Positions 33,761-41,678 of a stretch of 64,000 nucleotides of DNA are shown piece by piece. Source of the stretch: Phenylobacterium deserti. Lineage in GTDB: Bacteria; Pseudomonadota; Alphaproteobacteria; Caulobacterales; Caulobacteraceae. The notes under the pieces are model-generated. The model was not told the origin of the DNA and searched no databases. It worked only from the letters and a program-made list of their open reading frames with translations. Each line of letters begins with the position of its first letter. Within the stretch, counting starts at the first letter, position 1. The stretch lies in the NCBI RefSeq assembly GCF_003254705.1, contig NZ_QFYR01000001.1, forward strand, positions 1,488,001 to 1,552,000. The letters are read 5' to 3'. Both the position numbers and the translations under genes were made by a program.

Positions 33761-33856
33761 CCTCAGGGACAGACCTCGATAGAGAGCCCGCGCCAGAATT
33801 GCGCGGCGGCGGCTTGGCGCCTAATCACCAGCGCGTGCTTCACGGAGTGCTGATCG

Positions 33857-34615
33857 GTGATCGATCCCCTGGACCGCGGCTTCACACTGGGCGACGGGCT
33901 TTTCGAGACGGTGCTGTGGGCGGACGGAACGCTGCGGCGGCTCGACCGGCATCTGGCCCGGCTGACAGCCGGATGTGAGGCGCTGGGCCTGCCTGCGCCG
34001 GACCTGGCGACCGCCGAGGCGCTGATGCAGCAGGCGGTGGCCGATGCTGAGCTGGGCGACCGCCGCGCAGCGGTGCGGCTGACGCTTACGGCGGGCGTTG
34101 GCGGACGGGGGCTCGACCGGCCGGAGGCCATCAGCCCCGAGATGGTGGCGACGGCTGCGCCGGCCCCGCCCGCGGGGGGCTCCGCACGGCTGATCACCGC
34201 CATTACGCGGCGGAACGAAGGCTCGATCGCTTCTCGCTGGAAGACGCTGGCTTATATGGACAATGTGCTGGCGCGTCGGGAGGCCCGCGCGGCCGGGGCG
34301 GACGAAGCCCTGATGCTGAACAACGCCGGCGAGATCGCCTGCGCATCGGCGGCCAACCTCTTCTGGGTCGAGGACGACGGGCGGCTCTGCACGCCTGCGC
34401 TCGAGTGCGGCGCACTCGCGGGGATTACGCGTGAGGCGGTGTTGGCGCTGGACTGGGAGGTGGCGGAGGTGCGGGCGCCCAACTCGGTGCTGAGCACAGC
34501 GCGGCACGTCTTCCTGACCAACAGCCTGATCGGCCTTCGAACCGTGGCGGAGTTGGATGGACGGGCGCTGGCGCCCTGGCCCGAGCTTGAGCGCCTGAAA
34601 GCCGCGCTTACCTGA
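33857..34615 (+). CDS. Class IV aminotransferase (PabC/D-alanine aminotransferase-like)
   Basis: PLP enzyme of 252 aa. It starts with DRGFTLGDGLFETVLWADG, the standard opening of the BCAT/PabC fold, has the PLP lysine in RWKTLAYMDNV (Lys129), then EALMLNNAGEIACASAANLFWVED, the family phosphate-binding block. It is more like 4-amino-4-deoxychorismate lyase (folate synthesis) or D-amino acid transaminase than a branched-chain enzyme; which cannot be decided here. GTG start follows GGAG. Convergent with a TadE-like gene, overlapping it by 8 bases. Confidence 0.88.
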   Translation: MIDPLDRGFTLGDGLFETVLWADGTLRRLDRHLARLTAGCEALGLPAPDLATAEALMQQAVADAELGDRRAAVRLTLTAGVGGRGLDRPEAISPEMVATAAPAPPAGGSARLITAITRRNEGSIASRWKTLAYMDNVLARREARAAGADEALMLNNAGEIACASAANLFWVEDDGRLCTPALECGALAGITREAVLALDWEVAEVRAPNSVLSTARHVFLTNSLIGLRTVAELDGRALAPWPELERLKAALT

Positions 34616-35126
34616 TGGTCACGTCCCTGCGGCGCGGCCAGGAGATGTGGTGGTTCCGGAAGGTCATCGGCTGGCTGACGATGTGCCCGATCGGCGAGGT
34701 GTAGCTGTAGTTCACCTCGCTGAGCACCGCCCGCTCGTCCTTCTTCAGTACGCCGATCTTCACTGCGGCCGGGGCGTTGTTGACCGCCAGCGGCGTCATG
34801 GTCTGGCTGCGGCTCCACACCACCCGCGCGACGTTGTTGGAGTCACCTTGCAGCATGCTGATGCGAGTGGTCATGCCTGAGGTGGGGAAGGGGCGCATGA
34901 TGGGCGCCGCGACGCCCAGGATGTCCGTGATCTCGTTTTCGCTAAGCGAGGCCGGTTGGGTGGTGAGGTCCGCAATCACCGCTGCCGCGTGCGCGCTGTG
35001 CCGGTCGGCCAGCAGCGCCAAGGAGAGCTCCACGGTGCCGAAGTAGAGCAGCACCAGCACCGGGGCGAACAGAGCGAACTCGACGGCGGCGGCGCCGCCT
35101 TCGTCACGACGAAACCGGTTCAGCAT
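34608..35126 (-). CDS. TadE-like pilus assembly protein
   Basis: 172-aa pseudopilin-like protein. The N-terminus RDEGGAAAVEFALFAPVLV is a basic, glycine-alanine-glutamate prepilin-like region followed by one membrane helix (to about residue 38), and the rest is extracytoplasmic. This is the TadE/TadG layout of Flp pilus systems. The start overlaps the stop of the upstream TadE-like gene by 7 bases, so the two are an operon. Probably processed by the prepilin peptidase encoded at 36320. Confidence 0.85.
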   Translation of the reverse strand: MLNRFRRDEGGAAAVEFALFAPVLVLLYFGTVELSLALLADRHSAHAAAVIADLTTQPASLSENEITDILGVAAPIMRPFPTSGMTTRISMLQGDSNNVARVVWSRSQTMTPLAVNNAPAAVKIGVLKKDERAVLSEVNYSYTSPIGHIVSQPMTFRNHHISWPRRRDVTIR

Positions 35127-35710
35127 GACATGCTCGCGGTCGGATTGACGTCATAGGGCTCATTGCGGAAGGCCGTGGCCGAGCTGACCAGCCGGATGTC
35201 CTTGCCCGCGCCGGGCGTCTCGAAGATCGGCCCCATCAGCGGCGTGAAGAGCTTCCAGCGATAGAAGGTGCGCACGAGGATGATGCTGCAGGCCTGGCCC
35301 GCCTGCCAGGGCAGGGCGGAGGGCTGCGGGCTTGCGCCGTAATCCGGATCCGGGAAGGCCGCGGGGGTGATCACCGGCGGCGGAGCGGCGGCGAGATCGG
35401 CGTAGCGGGGAAACTCCTGCGCCTGGATATAGAGGTCCTGCTCGCAGTTCGGGGCGAGCCAGCTCATCCGCGCGCACACGCGGGAGCGGAAGGTCTCGGC
35501 GGAGGGGGCTGCGCCCTGCTGGAAGAGCCCCGTCCGGATGTCTCGCGCGATCTCATGAGTGGCGTTGTCCAGGGTCGCCGAGACCATGAACAGCAGCACC
35601 AGCTCCAGAAGGCCGAATATGAGCAGCATCAGCGGCAGAGCGATAAAGCCGAACTCGACGGCTGTCGCACCGCGCTCCGCGCGACGGAAGCGTGCGAGCA
35701 GCTTGGTCAT
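35120..35710 (-). CDS. TadE-like pilus assembly protein
   Basis: 196-aa protein from ATG 35710. It begins MTKLLARFRRAERGATAVEFGFI, the TadE prepilin-like signal with cleavage after Gly and Glu at +5, then a membrane helix (ALPLMLLIFGLLELVLLFM). The large periplasmic part has several Cys (RVCARM, PNCEQD, QACSII, SMSC) that could form disulphides. It is the first gene of a minus-strand pair and is divergent from the pilin and peptidase genes at 36 kb. Pseudopilin role inferred from family. Confidence 0.87.
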   Translation of the reverse strand: MTKLLARFRRAERGATAVEFGFIALPLMLLIFGLLELVLLFMVSATLDNATHEIARDIRTGLFQQGAAPSAETFRSRVCARMSWLAPNCEQDLYIQAQEFPRYADLAAAPPPVITPAAFPDPDYGASPQPSALPWQAGQACSIILVRTFYRWKLFTPLMGPIFETPGAGKDIRLVSSATAFRNEPYDVNPTASMSC

Positions 35711-35858
35711 GGATGTGCAGGCGCAGGCGGGCACGTGGTCCTCAATCGATTGCGCCTTCAAGATGCGCCTGCGTGCCTAAGCAATATTAAACGCGCGAAT
35801 GTCGAATTGCAGACACCCGGAACGGCGTTATACTTCCGATTCTTCCTGCTGTTATTGT

Positions 35859-35876
35859 GGTAAATCCGGGTTTACC
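35859..35876. repeat. Inverted repeat GGTAAA-TCCGGG-TTTACC
   Basis: Six-base perfect arms (35859-35864 and 35871-35876) with a 6-base spacer in the pilin upstream region. It could be an operator or a short terminator stem; no recognised binding protein matches. Confidence 0.4.
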
Positions 35877-35904
35877 AAAGAAAAAGGCGAAATGGCGCCA
35901 CGCG

Positions 35905-35919
35905 TTTACTGGCGATTAA
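35905..35919 (+). promoter_or_regulatory. CtrA-like binding site upstream of Flp pilin
   Basis: TTTA, 7 bases (CTGGCGA), TTAA at 35905-35919, one base from the CtrA consensus TTAA-N7-TTAA. In Caulobacter crescentus the Flp-type pilin gene pilA is activated by CtrA, so the position about 94 bases before the pilin ATG is meaningful. Confidence 0.6.
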
Positions 35920-36012
35920 GTGTGGGGTGCGAAGTTGATCCTGCGTTTTGTGGCGAGCAGGTCGACCAATCCCGGTCACCCTCAACTGCTCGCGAGAGGA
36001 GAGGCTAAGACC

Positions 36013-36207
36013 ATGTCGAACTTCGTGACCCGTTTCCTGAAGAATGAATCCGGCGCCACCGCCATCGAGTATGGCCTGATCGCCGCTCTGATCGCCGCGG
36101 TCCTGGCCGCCATCCTCGGCACCATCGGTGGTAACCTGCAGGGCAGCCTGGAAGGCCTGAACACCGAAATCACTGAGGCCGGCGCTGCCGCTGGGGCGGG
36201 CGGCTAA
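36013..36207 (+). CDS. Flp/Fap pilin (PilA-type)
   Basis: Major type IVb pilin of 64 aa. Basic leader MSNFVTRFLKNESG, cleavage after Gly14, then ATAIEYGLIAALIAA with Glu19-Tyr20 (the Flp signature) and a single hydrophobic helix, ending in a short Gly/Ala tail. It is preceded by a GAGAGGAGA ribosome binding site and a CtrA-like site and followed by a strong rho-independent terminator, so it is probably a short, abundant transcript. The prepilin peptidase CpaA lies just downstream. Confidence 0.96.
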   Translation: MSNFVTRFLKNESGATAIEYGLIAALIAAVLAAILGTIGGNLQGSLEGLNTEITEAGAAAGAGG

Positions 36208-36232
36208 GCCTCGGGCTGAGTAAGAGTAAGAG

Positions 36233-36261
36233 GCCCCCGCGCTCGCCGCGGGGGCTTTTTT
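36233..36261 (+). terminator. Rho-independent terminator after pilin
   Basis: GCCCCCGCG (36233-36241), loop CTCGC, CGCGGGGGC (36247-36255), followed by six T residues (36256-36261). Nine perfect G-C-rich pairs and a T-run; the only textbook intrinsic terminator noticed in the window. Confidence 0.95.
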
Positions 36262-36319
36262 CGTTTGGGCGCAACCAAGCGTTCATCCGAGCGGGCGATG
36301 GTGGAGGCTGGAGAAGCCG

Positions 36320-36841
36320 ATGATCGCGTCCCTGCAAGCCGTCGCCGTTCTGATGTTCGCCGCCCTGGTGCTGACAGCGGCGGCCAAGGACCTGACCAGC
36401 TACACCATCCCCAACTGGATTTCGCTGGCTCTGCTGGCGGCTTTCCCCGTGGCTGCACTAGCGGCGGGCCTCAGCCTTCCGCAGGTCGGGGTGCACGCGG
36501 CCGTCGGGTTTGGCGCGCTGCTGATCGGCATGGGCATGTTCGCCGCGGGCTGGATCGGAGGCGGCGACGCCAAGCTGTTCGCCGCCGCGGCCCTGTGGCT
36601 CGGCTGGCCGGCCATGCCGTCGTATGTGGTGTTCACCGGCATGGCGGGCGGAGCGCTGACCTTTGCGCTCCTTAGCCTGCGGTCGGACATCTTCCGCCCC
36701 TATGTCCTGGCCGGACCTGGCTGGGTGCACCGCCTGGCTGAGCCGAAGGGCGACCTGCCTTACGGTGTCGCGATCGCGGTCGGCGCGCTGGCCGCCTTGT
36801 CTGATGCGCCGGTCGCCAAAGGGCTGCCGCTGCCGTTCTGA
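36320..36841 (+). CDS. cpaA: Prepilin peptidase CpaA (A24 family)
   Basis: Inner-membrane aspartic peptidase of 173 aa that cleaves the leaders of Flp pilin and TadE-type pseudopilins. Six hydrophobic helices; the catalytic Asp residues lie in AKDLTSYTIPNW and in WIGGGDAKLFAA (the GxGD motif). No N-terminal methylase domain, as expected for CpaA/TadV. It follows the pilin gene beyond a terminator, so it needs its own promoter or read-through. The remaining tad/cpa genes are not in the window after this gene. Confidence 0.93.
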   Translation: MIASLQAVAVLMFAALVLTAAAKDLTSYTIPNWISLALLAAFPVAALAAGLSLPQVGVHAAVGFGALLIGMGMFAAGWIGGGDAKLFAAAALWLGWPAMPSYVVFTGMAGGALTFALLSLRSDIFRPYVLAGPGWVHRLAEPKGDLPYGVAIAVGALAALSDAPVAKGLPLPF

Positions 36842-36934
36842 GGCGGCTTGCGGGCGCCGCCGGCGCGGGGCAGATGAAGGAGCAAGGGTCCGGGTGACCG
36901 GGCTCCATCTCCCCTGGCGCGCGTTGCAGGCTCC

Positions 36935-38314
36935 ATGTCCGAAATCCTCGTCGATGCGCCGCAAGGCGCTGTCATCCCCATCCTGGCCCTGACCGAGGCG
37001 CAGGCCCCTGGCTGGCTGGAGGGGCAGTCCGGCTTCGTGAAAGGGCTCGCCACGGTGTCTGATTTCCGCGGCAAGGCGGGGCAGGTGCTCGTGCTGCCGG
37101 GCGAAGGCGGCGCTGCGGAGCGCGTTCTTTTCGGACTGGGCAAGGGCGAGGACGCCTGCGTGTTCCGCACTCTGCCGCCGCGGCTGTCGCCGGCCACCTA
37201 CAAACTGGAGGGCGTCCCTGACGGTCTGGCGCGGGACCAGGCGGCCCTGGCCTTCGCCATGGGGAGCTACAAGTTCGACCGCTACAAGGGCCACATCGCC
37301 GACAAGCCGAAGCTGCTGGTGGAGGGCTTCGACGGGGTGGAAGTGCGGGCGATCGCCCATGCCTGCGCCCTGGCGCGGGACATGATCAACACGCCGGCCA
37401 ACGACATGGGGCCGCGGCAGATCGAGACCATCTCGCGAGAGATCGCCGAGCAATACGGCGCGTCCATCACCGTGATCGAAGGCGACGGCCTGCTGGAGGC
37501 CAACTATCCGGCCGTGCACGCCGTTGGCCGGGCCGCCGTCTCCCAGCGCGCGCCGCGGATGATTGAGATGAGCTGGGGCGAGGCGGACCGCCCGCTCGTC
37601 TGCATCGTCGGCAAAGGCGTGGTGTTCGACACTGGCGGCCTGGACATTAAGCCGTCCGCCGGAATGCGGATCATGAAAAAGGACATGGGCGGGGCCGCGC
37701 ACGCCCTGGCGCTGGGCCGGATGGTCATGGCGGCCCGGTTGCCGGTCCGTCTCTCGGTCCTCGTGCCGGTGGTGGAGAACGCGATCAGCGGCGACGCCAT
37801 GCGCCCAGGCGATGTGCTCGCGTCTCGCAAGGGCCTCACCATCGAGGTGGGCAACACGGATGCGGAAGGGCGGCTGATCCTGGCCGACGCCCTGACCCGC
37901 GCCGCCGAGCTCGAGCCGGCGCTGACTATCGATCTGGCGACCCTGACCGGCGCGGCGCGCATCGCACTGGGACCGCAACTGCCGCCCTTCTACACCGACG
38001 ATGACGAGCTGGCAGCGGCCATCGAGCGGCACGCACAGGCGGTGAACGACCCCGTCTGGCGCATGCCGCTGTGGAAGCCCTATGCGGCGGCGCTGGAATC
38101 CGACATCGCCGACGTGAAGAACGATCCGGAGGCTTGGGCTCAGGCGGGCTCCGTCACCGCGGCCCTGTTCCTTCAGAAGTTTGCGCCCGCAGGTCCGTGG
38201 GTGCACCTCGACATCTTCGCCTGGAACGCGCGTGGCCAGATCGGCTCGCCCGCCGGCGGCGAGGCCCAGGCGATCCGAGGCCTGTTCTCCATGTTGCGTG
38301 AGCGGTTCGCGTGA
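36935..38314 (+). CDS. Leucyl aminopeptidase family (M17)
   Basis: Cytosolic aminopeptidase of 459 aa. The metal and catalytic block is VCIVGKGVVFDTGGLDIKPS with MKKDMGGAAHAL, then VENAISGDAMRPGDV and the signature NTDAEGRLILADAL, which holds the metal-binding Asp/Glu and catalytic Arg. The N-terminal domain is shorter and divergent relative to PepA. Uses two divalent metal ions. Its stop overlaps the start of an NlpC/P60 gene (GTGA), so peptides from cell-wall turnover may be one source of substrate; this is inference. Confidence 0.93.
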   Translation: MSEILVDAPQGAVIPILALTEAQAPGWLEGQSGFVKGLATVSDFRGKAGQVLVLPGEGGAAERVLFGLGKGEDACVFRTLPPRLSPATYKLEGVPDGLARDQAALAFAMGSYKFDRYKGHIADKPKLLVEGFDGVEVRAIAHACALARDMINTPANDMGPRQIETISREIAEQYGASITVIEGDGLLEANYPAVHAVGRAAVSQRAPRMIEMSWGEADRPLVCIVGKGVVFDTGGLDIKPSAGMRIMKKDMGGAAHALALGRMVMAARLPVRLSVLVPVVENAISGDAMRPGDVLASRKGLTIEVGNTDAEGRLILADALTRAAELEPALTIDLATLTGAARIALGPQLPPFYTDDDELAAAIERHAQAVNDPVWRMPLWKPYAAALESDIADVKNDPEAWAQAGSVTAALFLQKFAPAGPWVHLDIFAWNARGQIGSPAGGEAQAIRGLFSMLRERFA

Positions 38315-39144
38315 GCTTCGATGCGCGGGTGACCCCGATCCGAGACGGGGTGGCGAGCCGAGCGCTTGAAGGCGTGCTTCCCGCCGAGGTCTATCTCGAT
38401 CCGCAGCCGATGACCTGCCAGGTCCCGGCGGCGGCCATTCGACGGGCGGCCGACCCGGCGTCCGAGCAGATGGACCAGCTGCTGTTTGGCGAAATCTTCG
38501 ACGTGGCCGAGGAGGAGGGCGGCTTCTTCTGGGGGCAGGCGCGTCGGGACGGCTATGTGGGCTTCGTCGAAGCTGCGGCCCTGACCGGGCTTGGTCCTGC
38601 GCCGACCCACAGGATCGCGGCCATTCGGACCTATGCCTTCGCGGAGCCGACCATCAAGTCACGGGCGAGCGGCCCCTTCTCGATCAACAGCCTGGTTCAC
38701 GTGGAGAGCCAGGAAGGGCGCCTGGCGAAGGTCTGGGGCGGCGGCTGGGTGACGGTGGAGCACCTGGCGCCCGTGGGCGTGTTCGAAACCGATCCCGCGG
38801 CGGTGGCCCAGCGGTTCTATGGTGCGCCGTATTTGTGGGGCGGGCGCGAGAGCCTCGGGCTCGATTGCTCAGGGCTGGTGCAGCAATCGCTGCTGGCTTG
38901 CGGGCGGGCCTGCCCGCGCGATGCTGATCAGCAGCAGACGATGGGCCGACAGATCGCGCTGGAAGAGTTCGGGCGAAATGACCTGGTGTTCTGGAAGGGC
39001 CACGTGGCCATTGGCCTGGGCGATGGGAAGATCATCCATGCCAACGGCCACCACATGGCGGTCGAGATCGAGCCGCTGGAGGTCACCGTGCAACGAATAA
39101 AGGCGGCGGGCTATGGCGAGCCCACCGCCTTCATACGGATCTAG
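38311..39144 (+). CDS. NlpC/P60 (C40) peptidase with SH3-like domains
   Basis: 277 aa: two bacterial SH3-like regions (about 50-90 and 105-155, with GYVGFVEAAAL and WVTVEHLAPVG), then an NlpC/P60 domain with Cys186 in GLDCSGLV, His in WKGHVAIGLG and a third polar residue near HANGHH. Family enzymes cut D-Glu-mDAP links in peptidoglycan peptides. No signal peptide is present, so a cytoplasmic muropeptide-recycling role, coupled with the overlapping M17 peptidase, is likely. Start is GTG at the ATGA-type overlap. Confidence 0.93.
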   Translation: MSFDARVTPIRDGVASRALEGVLPAEVYLDPQPMTCQVPAAAIRRAADPASEQMDQLLFGEIFDVAEEEGGFFWGQARRDGYVGFVEAAALTGLGPAPTHRIAAIRTYAFAEPTIKSRASGPFSINSLVHVESQEGRLAKVWGGGWVTVEHLAPVGVFETDPAAVAQRFYGAPYLWGGRESLGLDCSGLVQQSLLACGRACPRDADQQQTMGRQIALEEFGRNDLVFWKGHVAIGLGDGKIIHANGHHMAVEIEPLEVTVQRIKAAGYGEPTAFIRI

Positions 39145-39157
39145 TTTTCAGCCGCGC

Positions 39158-39910
39158 TTAGCGTGAGGACGCGCCCGTGCTGTTGCCCACGCCGGGGCTG
39201 GACGTTTCCTGCTGGCTCGGCGCGCCTGGGCCTTGGCCCGAAGGGCCGCCCGAACCGGTGGCCGGCGTCGCAGTGGAGCCGGTGGCGGTAGGCTGGCCAG
39301 CTTCCGCCGCGCCAGGAGCCGTGCCGTCGACCGGAGCGGTGGCTTCCGGAGCGGCCGCAGCGGCCGGGTTCGGAGCCGGAACCGGCAGGGTGCCGCCCTG
39401 CGTGCGCAGGTAAGCGATCAGGTTGATGCGGTCTTCCGGCTTCTTGATGCCGACGAAGGTCATCTTGGTGCCCGGCAGATACCGCTGCGGCGAGCCGATG
39501 AATTCATAGAGGTGCTGGTCGTCCCACTGGGCGACGCGACCGCCCAGGTCGGTCATGGCCTGCGAGTAGGCAAAGCCGCCATGGCTGCCCGGCTTGCGGC
39601 CGACCACGCCCCAGAGGTTCGGGCCGGTGCCGTTGGCGCCGCCGTTGTTGACGGTGTGGCAGGACTGGCACTTGGCGAAGGCCGCCTCGCCGGCCGCCAC
39701 GTTGGCGGCGGGCAGCACCGTGCCCCAATCGGGCGGAACATCCGCCGCAGCAGCGCCGGCGGCGGTCTCTTCGACCACGGCCACAGCATAGCCGGGCTTG
39801 GTCACCGGGCCATGGCTGAAAACGCCGGTGGAAAGTTCGCGCAGGCCCACGATGGCCAGGCCCGTCGCCAGCACCGCGCCGGCGACCTTGTTGAACTTAA
39901 GGTCGCTCAT
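39158..39910 (-). CDS. Membrane-anchored cytochrome c
   Basis: 250-aa c-type cytochrome. N-terminal helix (VAGAVLATGLAIVGL) as membrane anchor, haem motif CQSCH (81-85), fold segments GPNLWGVVGRKPG and FAYSQAM, and axial Met in LPGTKMTFVG, as in class I cytochrome c2/CycM, which carry electrons between bc1 and oxidase. Unusual feature: about 80 extra residues at the C-terminus made of Ala, Pro, Thr, Gly and Ser without domain character. Divergent from kdsB. Confidence 0.93.
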   Translation of the reverse strand: MSDLKFNKVAGAVLATGLAIVGLRELSTGVFSHGPVTKPGYAVAVVEETAAGAAAADVPPDWGTVLPAANVAAGEAAFAKCQSCHTVNNGGANGTGPNLWGVVGRKPGSHGGFAYSQAMTDLGGRVAQWDDQHLYEFIGSPQRYLPGTKMTFVGIKKPEDRINLIAYLRTQGGTLPVPAPNPAAAAAPEATAPVDGTAPGAAEAGQPTATGSTATPATGSGGPSGQGPGAPSQQETSSPGVGNSTGASSR

Positions 39911-40038
39911 AGTCGTCCTAAATCGGCCTTCCTGAGAACGGCTGGCAACAGCCGGCGAAGGGCCGGGAATCCCGCCCCTTATTGCGCCCGGCTCTCTTAC
40001 ACGCTACCGGCGCTCGCGCAACCCGCCCGAAGCTTGGC

Positions 40039-40785
40039 ATGAACCCGATCATCCTCATCCCCGCGCGCATGGCCGCGACCCGCCTGCCGAGCAAGCCGCT
40101 CGCCGACATCGGCGGCATACCAATGATCGTTCGGGTGCTTCGCCAGGCGCAGGCCGCGAACGCCGGTCCCGTGGCGGTCGCAGCGGGCGATCCAGAGATC
40201 GCACAGGCCATCGAAGCCAACGGCGGGACCGCGGTTCTCACCGATCCCGACCTGCCGTCTGGCTCCGACCGCATCCTCGCGGCGCTGGCCAAGCTCGACC
40301 CGGCCGGCGCCCACGACGTGGTGATCAACCTGCAGGGCGACATGCCCTTCGTCGATCCCTCGGTGGTCGCCGCCTGCGCGGGCCTGCTGTCGCGCGAGCC
40401 GTCGTGCGACATCGCCACGGTGGTGGCGCCGGAAGGCTCCCCCGGCGACCGCGCCAACCCCGACGTCGTCAAGGCCGTGCTGGCCCTGCAGCCCGACGGC
40501 CAGAGCGGCCGGGCGCTCTACTTCACCCGCTCGACCCTCTACGGCGACGCGCCGGTCTGGCGGCACATCGGCATCTACGGCTACCGCCGCGCGGCGCTGG
40601 AAGCCTTCAACGCCGCCCCGCCCTCGCCGCTGGAACGGCGCGAGAAGCTGGAGCAGCTTCGCGCCATGGAGCTCGGCCTCTCCATCTGGGCGGCCGTAGC
40701 CGCGGAGGCGCCGATCTCCGTTGACAACCCCGCGGACCTCGATGCGGCCCGCGCTCAAGCCACCACCATCGGGACAGCCTCATGA
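40039..40785 (+). CDS. kdsB: 3-deoxy-manno-octulosonate cytidylyltransferase
   Basis: Activates Kdo with CTP to CMP-Kdo for lipopolysaccharide core synthesis in the cytoplasm. 248 aa with the family opening IPARMAATRLPSKPLADI, GGTAVLTDPDLPSGSDRI, NLQGDMPFV and HIGIYGYRR. ATG 40039; the 19 upstream residues in frame are rejected. Its stop overlaps the pheA start by ATGA, so the two are translationally coupled despite unrelated pathways. Confidence 0.96.
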   Translation: MNPIILIPARMAATRLPSKPLADIGGIPMIVRVLRQAQAANAGPVAVAAGDPEIAQAIEANGGTAVLTDPDLPSGSDRILAALAKLDPAGAHDVVINLQGDMPFVDPSVVAACAGLLSREPSCDIATVVAPEGSPGDRANPDVVKAVLALQPDGQSGRALYFTRSTLYGDAPVWRHIGIYGYRRAALEAFNAAPPSPLERREKLEQLRAMELGLSIWAAVAAEAPISVDNPADLDAARAQATTIGTAS

Positions 40786-41627
40786 CCAAGGGACGGATCG
40801 CCTTTCAGGGCGAACTGGGCGCCAACAGCCACGAGTGCTGCCAGACCTTTTTTCCCGACTACGAGGCCGTGCCTCACGCCAGCTTCGAGGACGCCTTCGA
40901 AGCGGTGAAGAGCGGCGACTGCGAGCTGGGCATGATCCCGGTGGAGAACTCCATCGCCGGGCGCGTCGCCGACGTGCACCACCTGCTGCCGTCCTCGGGG
41001 CTCAAGATCATCGGCGAGCGGTTCAAGCCGATACACTTCCAGCTGATGGCCAACAAGGGCGTGAAGCTGGAGGACGTGAAGACCGTCATGTCCATGCCGA
41101 TCGCCCTGGGGCAGTGCCGCAAGACGATCCGGCAGATGAAGCTGAAAACCGAAGCGACGGGCGACACGGCCGGCGCCGCCAAGCTGCTGTCAGAGCACCC
41201 GGATCCCACCAAGGCGGCCCTGTCGCCGGCCTTGGCGGCCGAGCTCTATGGCCTGGAGATCCTGGCCCGGGATCTTGAGGACGAGCACAACAACACCACC
41301 CGCTTCCTGGTGATGACGGCCGACCCCAATCCGCCGCCGCCGCCCTTCACCAAGCCCTGCGTGACGAGCTTCATCTTCCGCGTCCGCAACCTGCCGGCGG
41401 CGCTCTACAAGGCGCTGGGCGGCTTTGCGACCAACGGCGTCAACATGACCAAGCTCGAGAGCTACATGGAGAACGGCGCCTTCACGGCGACCTTCTTCTA
41501 CGCCGAGGTGGACGGCCGTCCCGAGGACCGCGGGCTGGCGCGCGCCTTCGAGGAGCTACAGTTCTTTTCCGAGCGGTTCGAAATACTCGGGGTCTATCCG
41601 GCCGACGACTTCCGGACCCGGGTGTAG
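40782..41627 (+). CDS. pheA: Prephenate dehydratase
   Basis: Converts prephenate to phenylpyruvate in phenylalanine synthesis. 281 aa: PDT domain with IAFQGELGANSHECC, LGMIPVENSIAGRV and the catalytic TRF in HNNTTRFLVM, followed by an ACT regulatory domain (SFIFRVRNLPAALYKALGGF...KLESYMENG). No chorismate mutase domain, so it is the monofunctional form; feedback control by phenylalanine is expected from the ACT domain. Followed by a hairpin and a convergent gene. Confidence 0.96.
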   Translation: MTKGRIAFQGELGANSHECCQTFFPDYEAVPHASFEDAFEAVKSGDCELGMIPVENSIAGRVADVHHLLPSSGLKIIGERFKPIHFQLMANKGVKLEDVKTVMSMPIALGQCRKTIRQMKLKTEATGDTAGAAKLLSEHPDPTKAALSPALAAELYGLEILARDLEDEHNNTTRFLVMTADPNPPPPPFTKPCVTSFIFRVRNLPAALYKALGGFATNGVNMTKLESYMENGAFTATFFYAEVDGRPEDRGLARAFEELQFFSERFEILGVYPADDFRTRV

Positions 41628-41633
41628 GCCTCC

Positions 41634-41663
41634 AGTCCCCTCTCCACAGCGGGAGAAGGGACT
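41634..41663. terminator. Hairpin between convergent pheA and DUF1080 genes
   Basis: AGTCCC (41634-41639) with GGGACT (41658-41663) and TCTCC (41641-41645) with GGAGA (41652-41656), around a six-base loop and one internal mismatch. It lies just past the pheA stop codon; it also resembles the common CCCCTCTCC...GGAGA...GGG intergenic element of this genome group. Confidence 0.5.
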
Positions 41664-41678
41664 GAAACGCTGTGGGCT

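Larger units (their letters stand above)
35711..36012. other. Intergenic divergent promoter region of the pilus genes
   Basis: 302 bases between the TadE-like operon (left, minus) and the Flp pilin gene (right, plus), noticeably richer in A/T than its surroundings. Contains an inverted repeat GGTAAA (35859-35864)/TTTACC (35871-35876) and the CtrA-like box described separately. No gene is seen. Confidence 0.7.
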
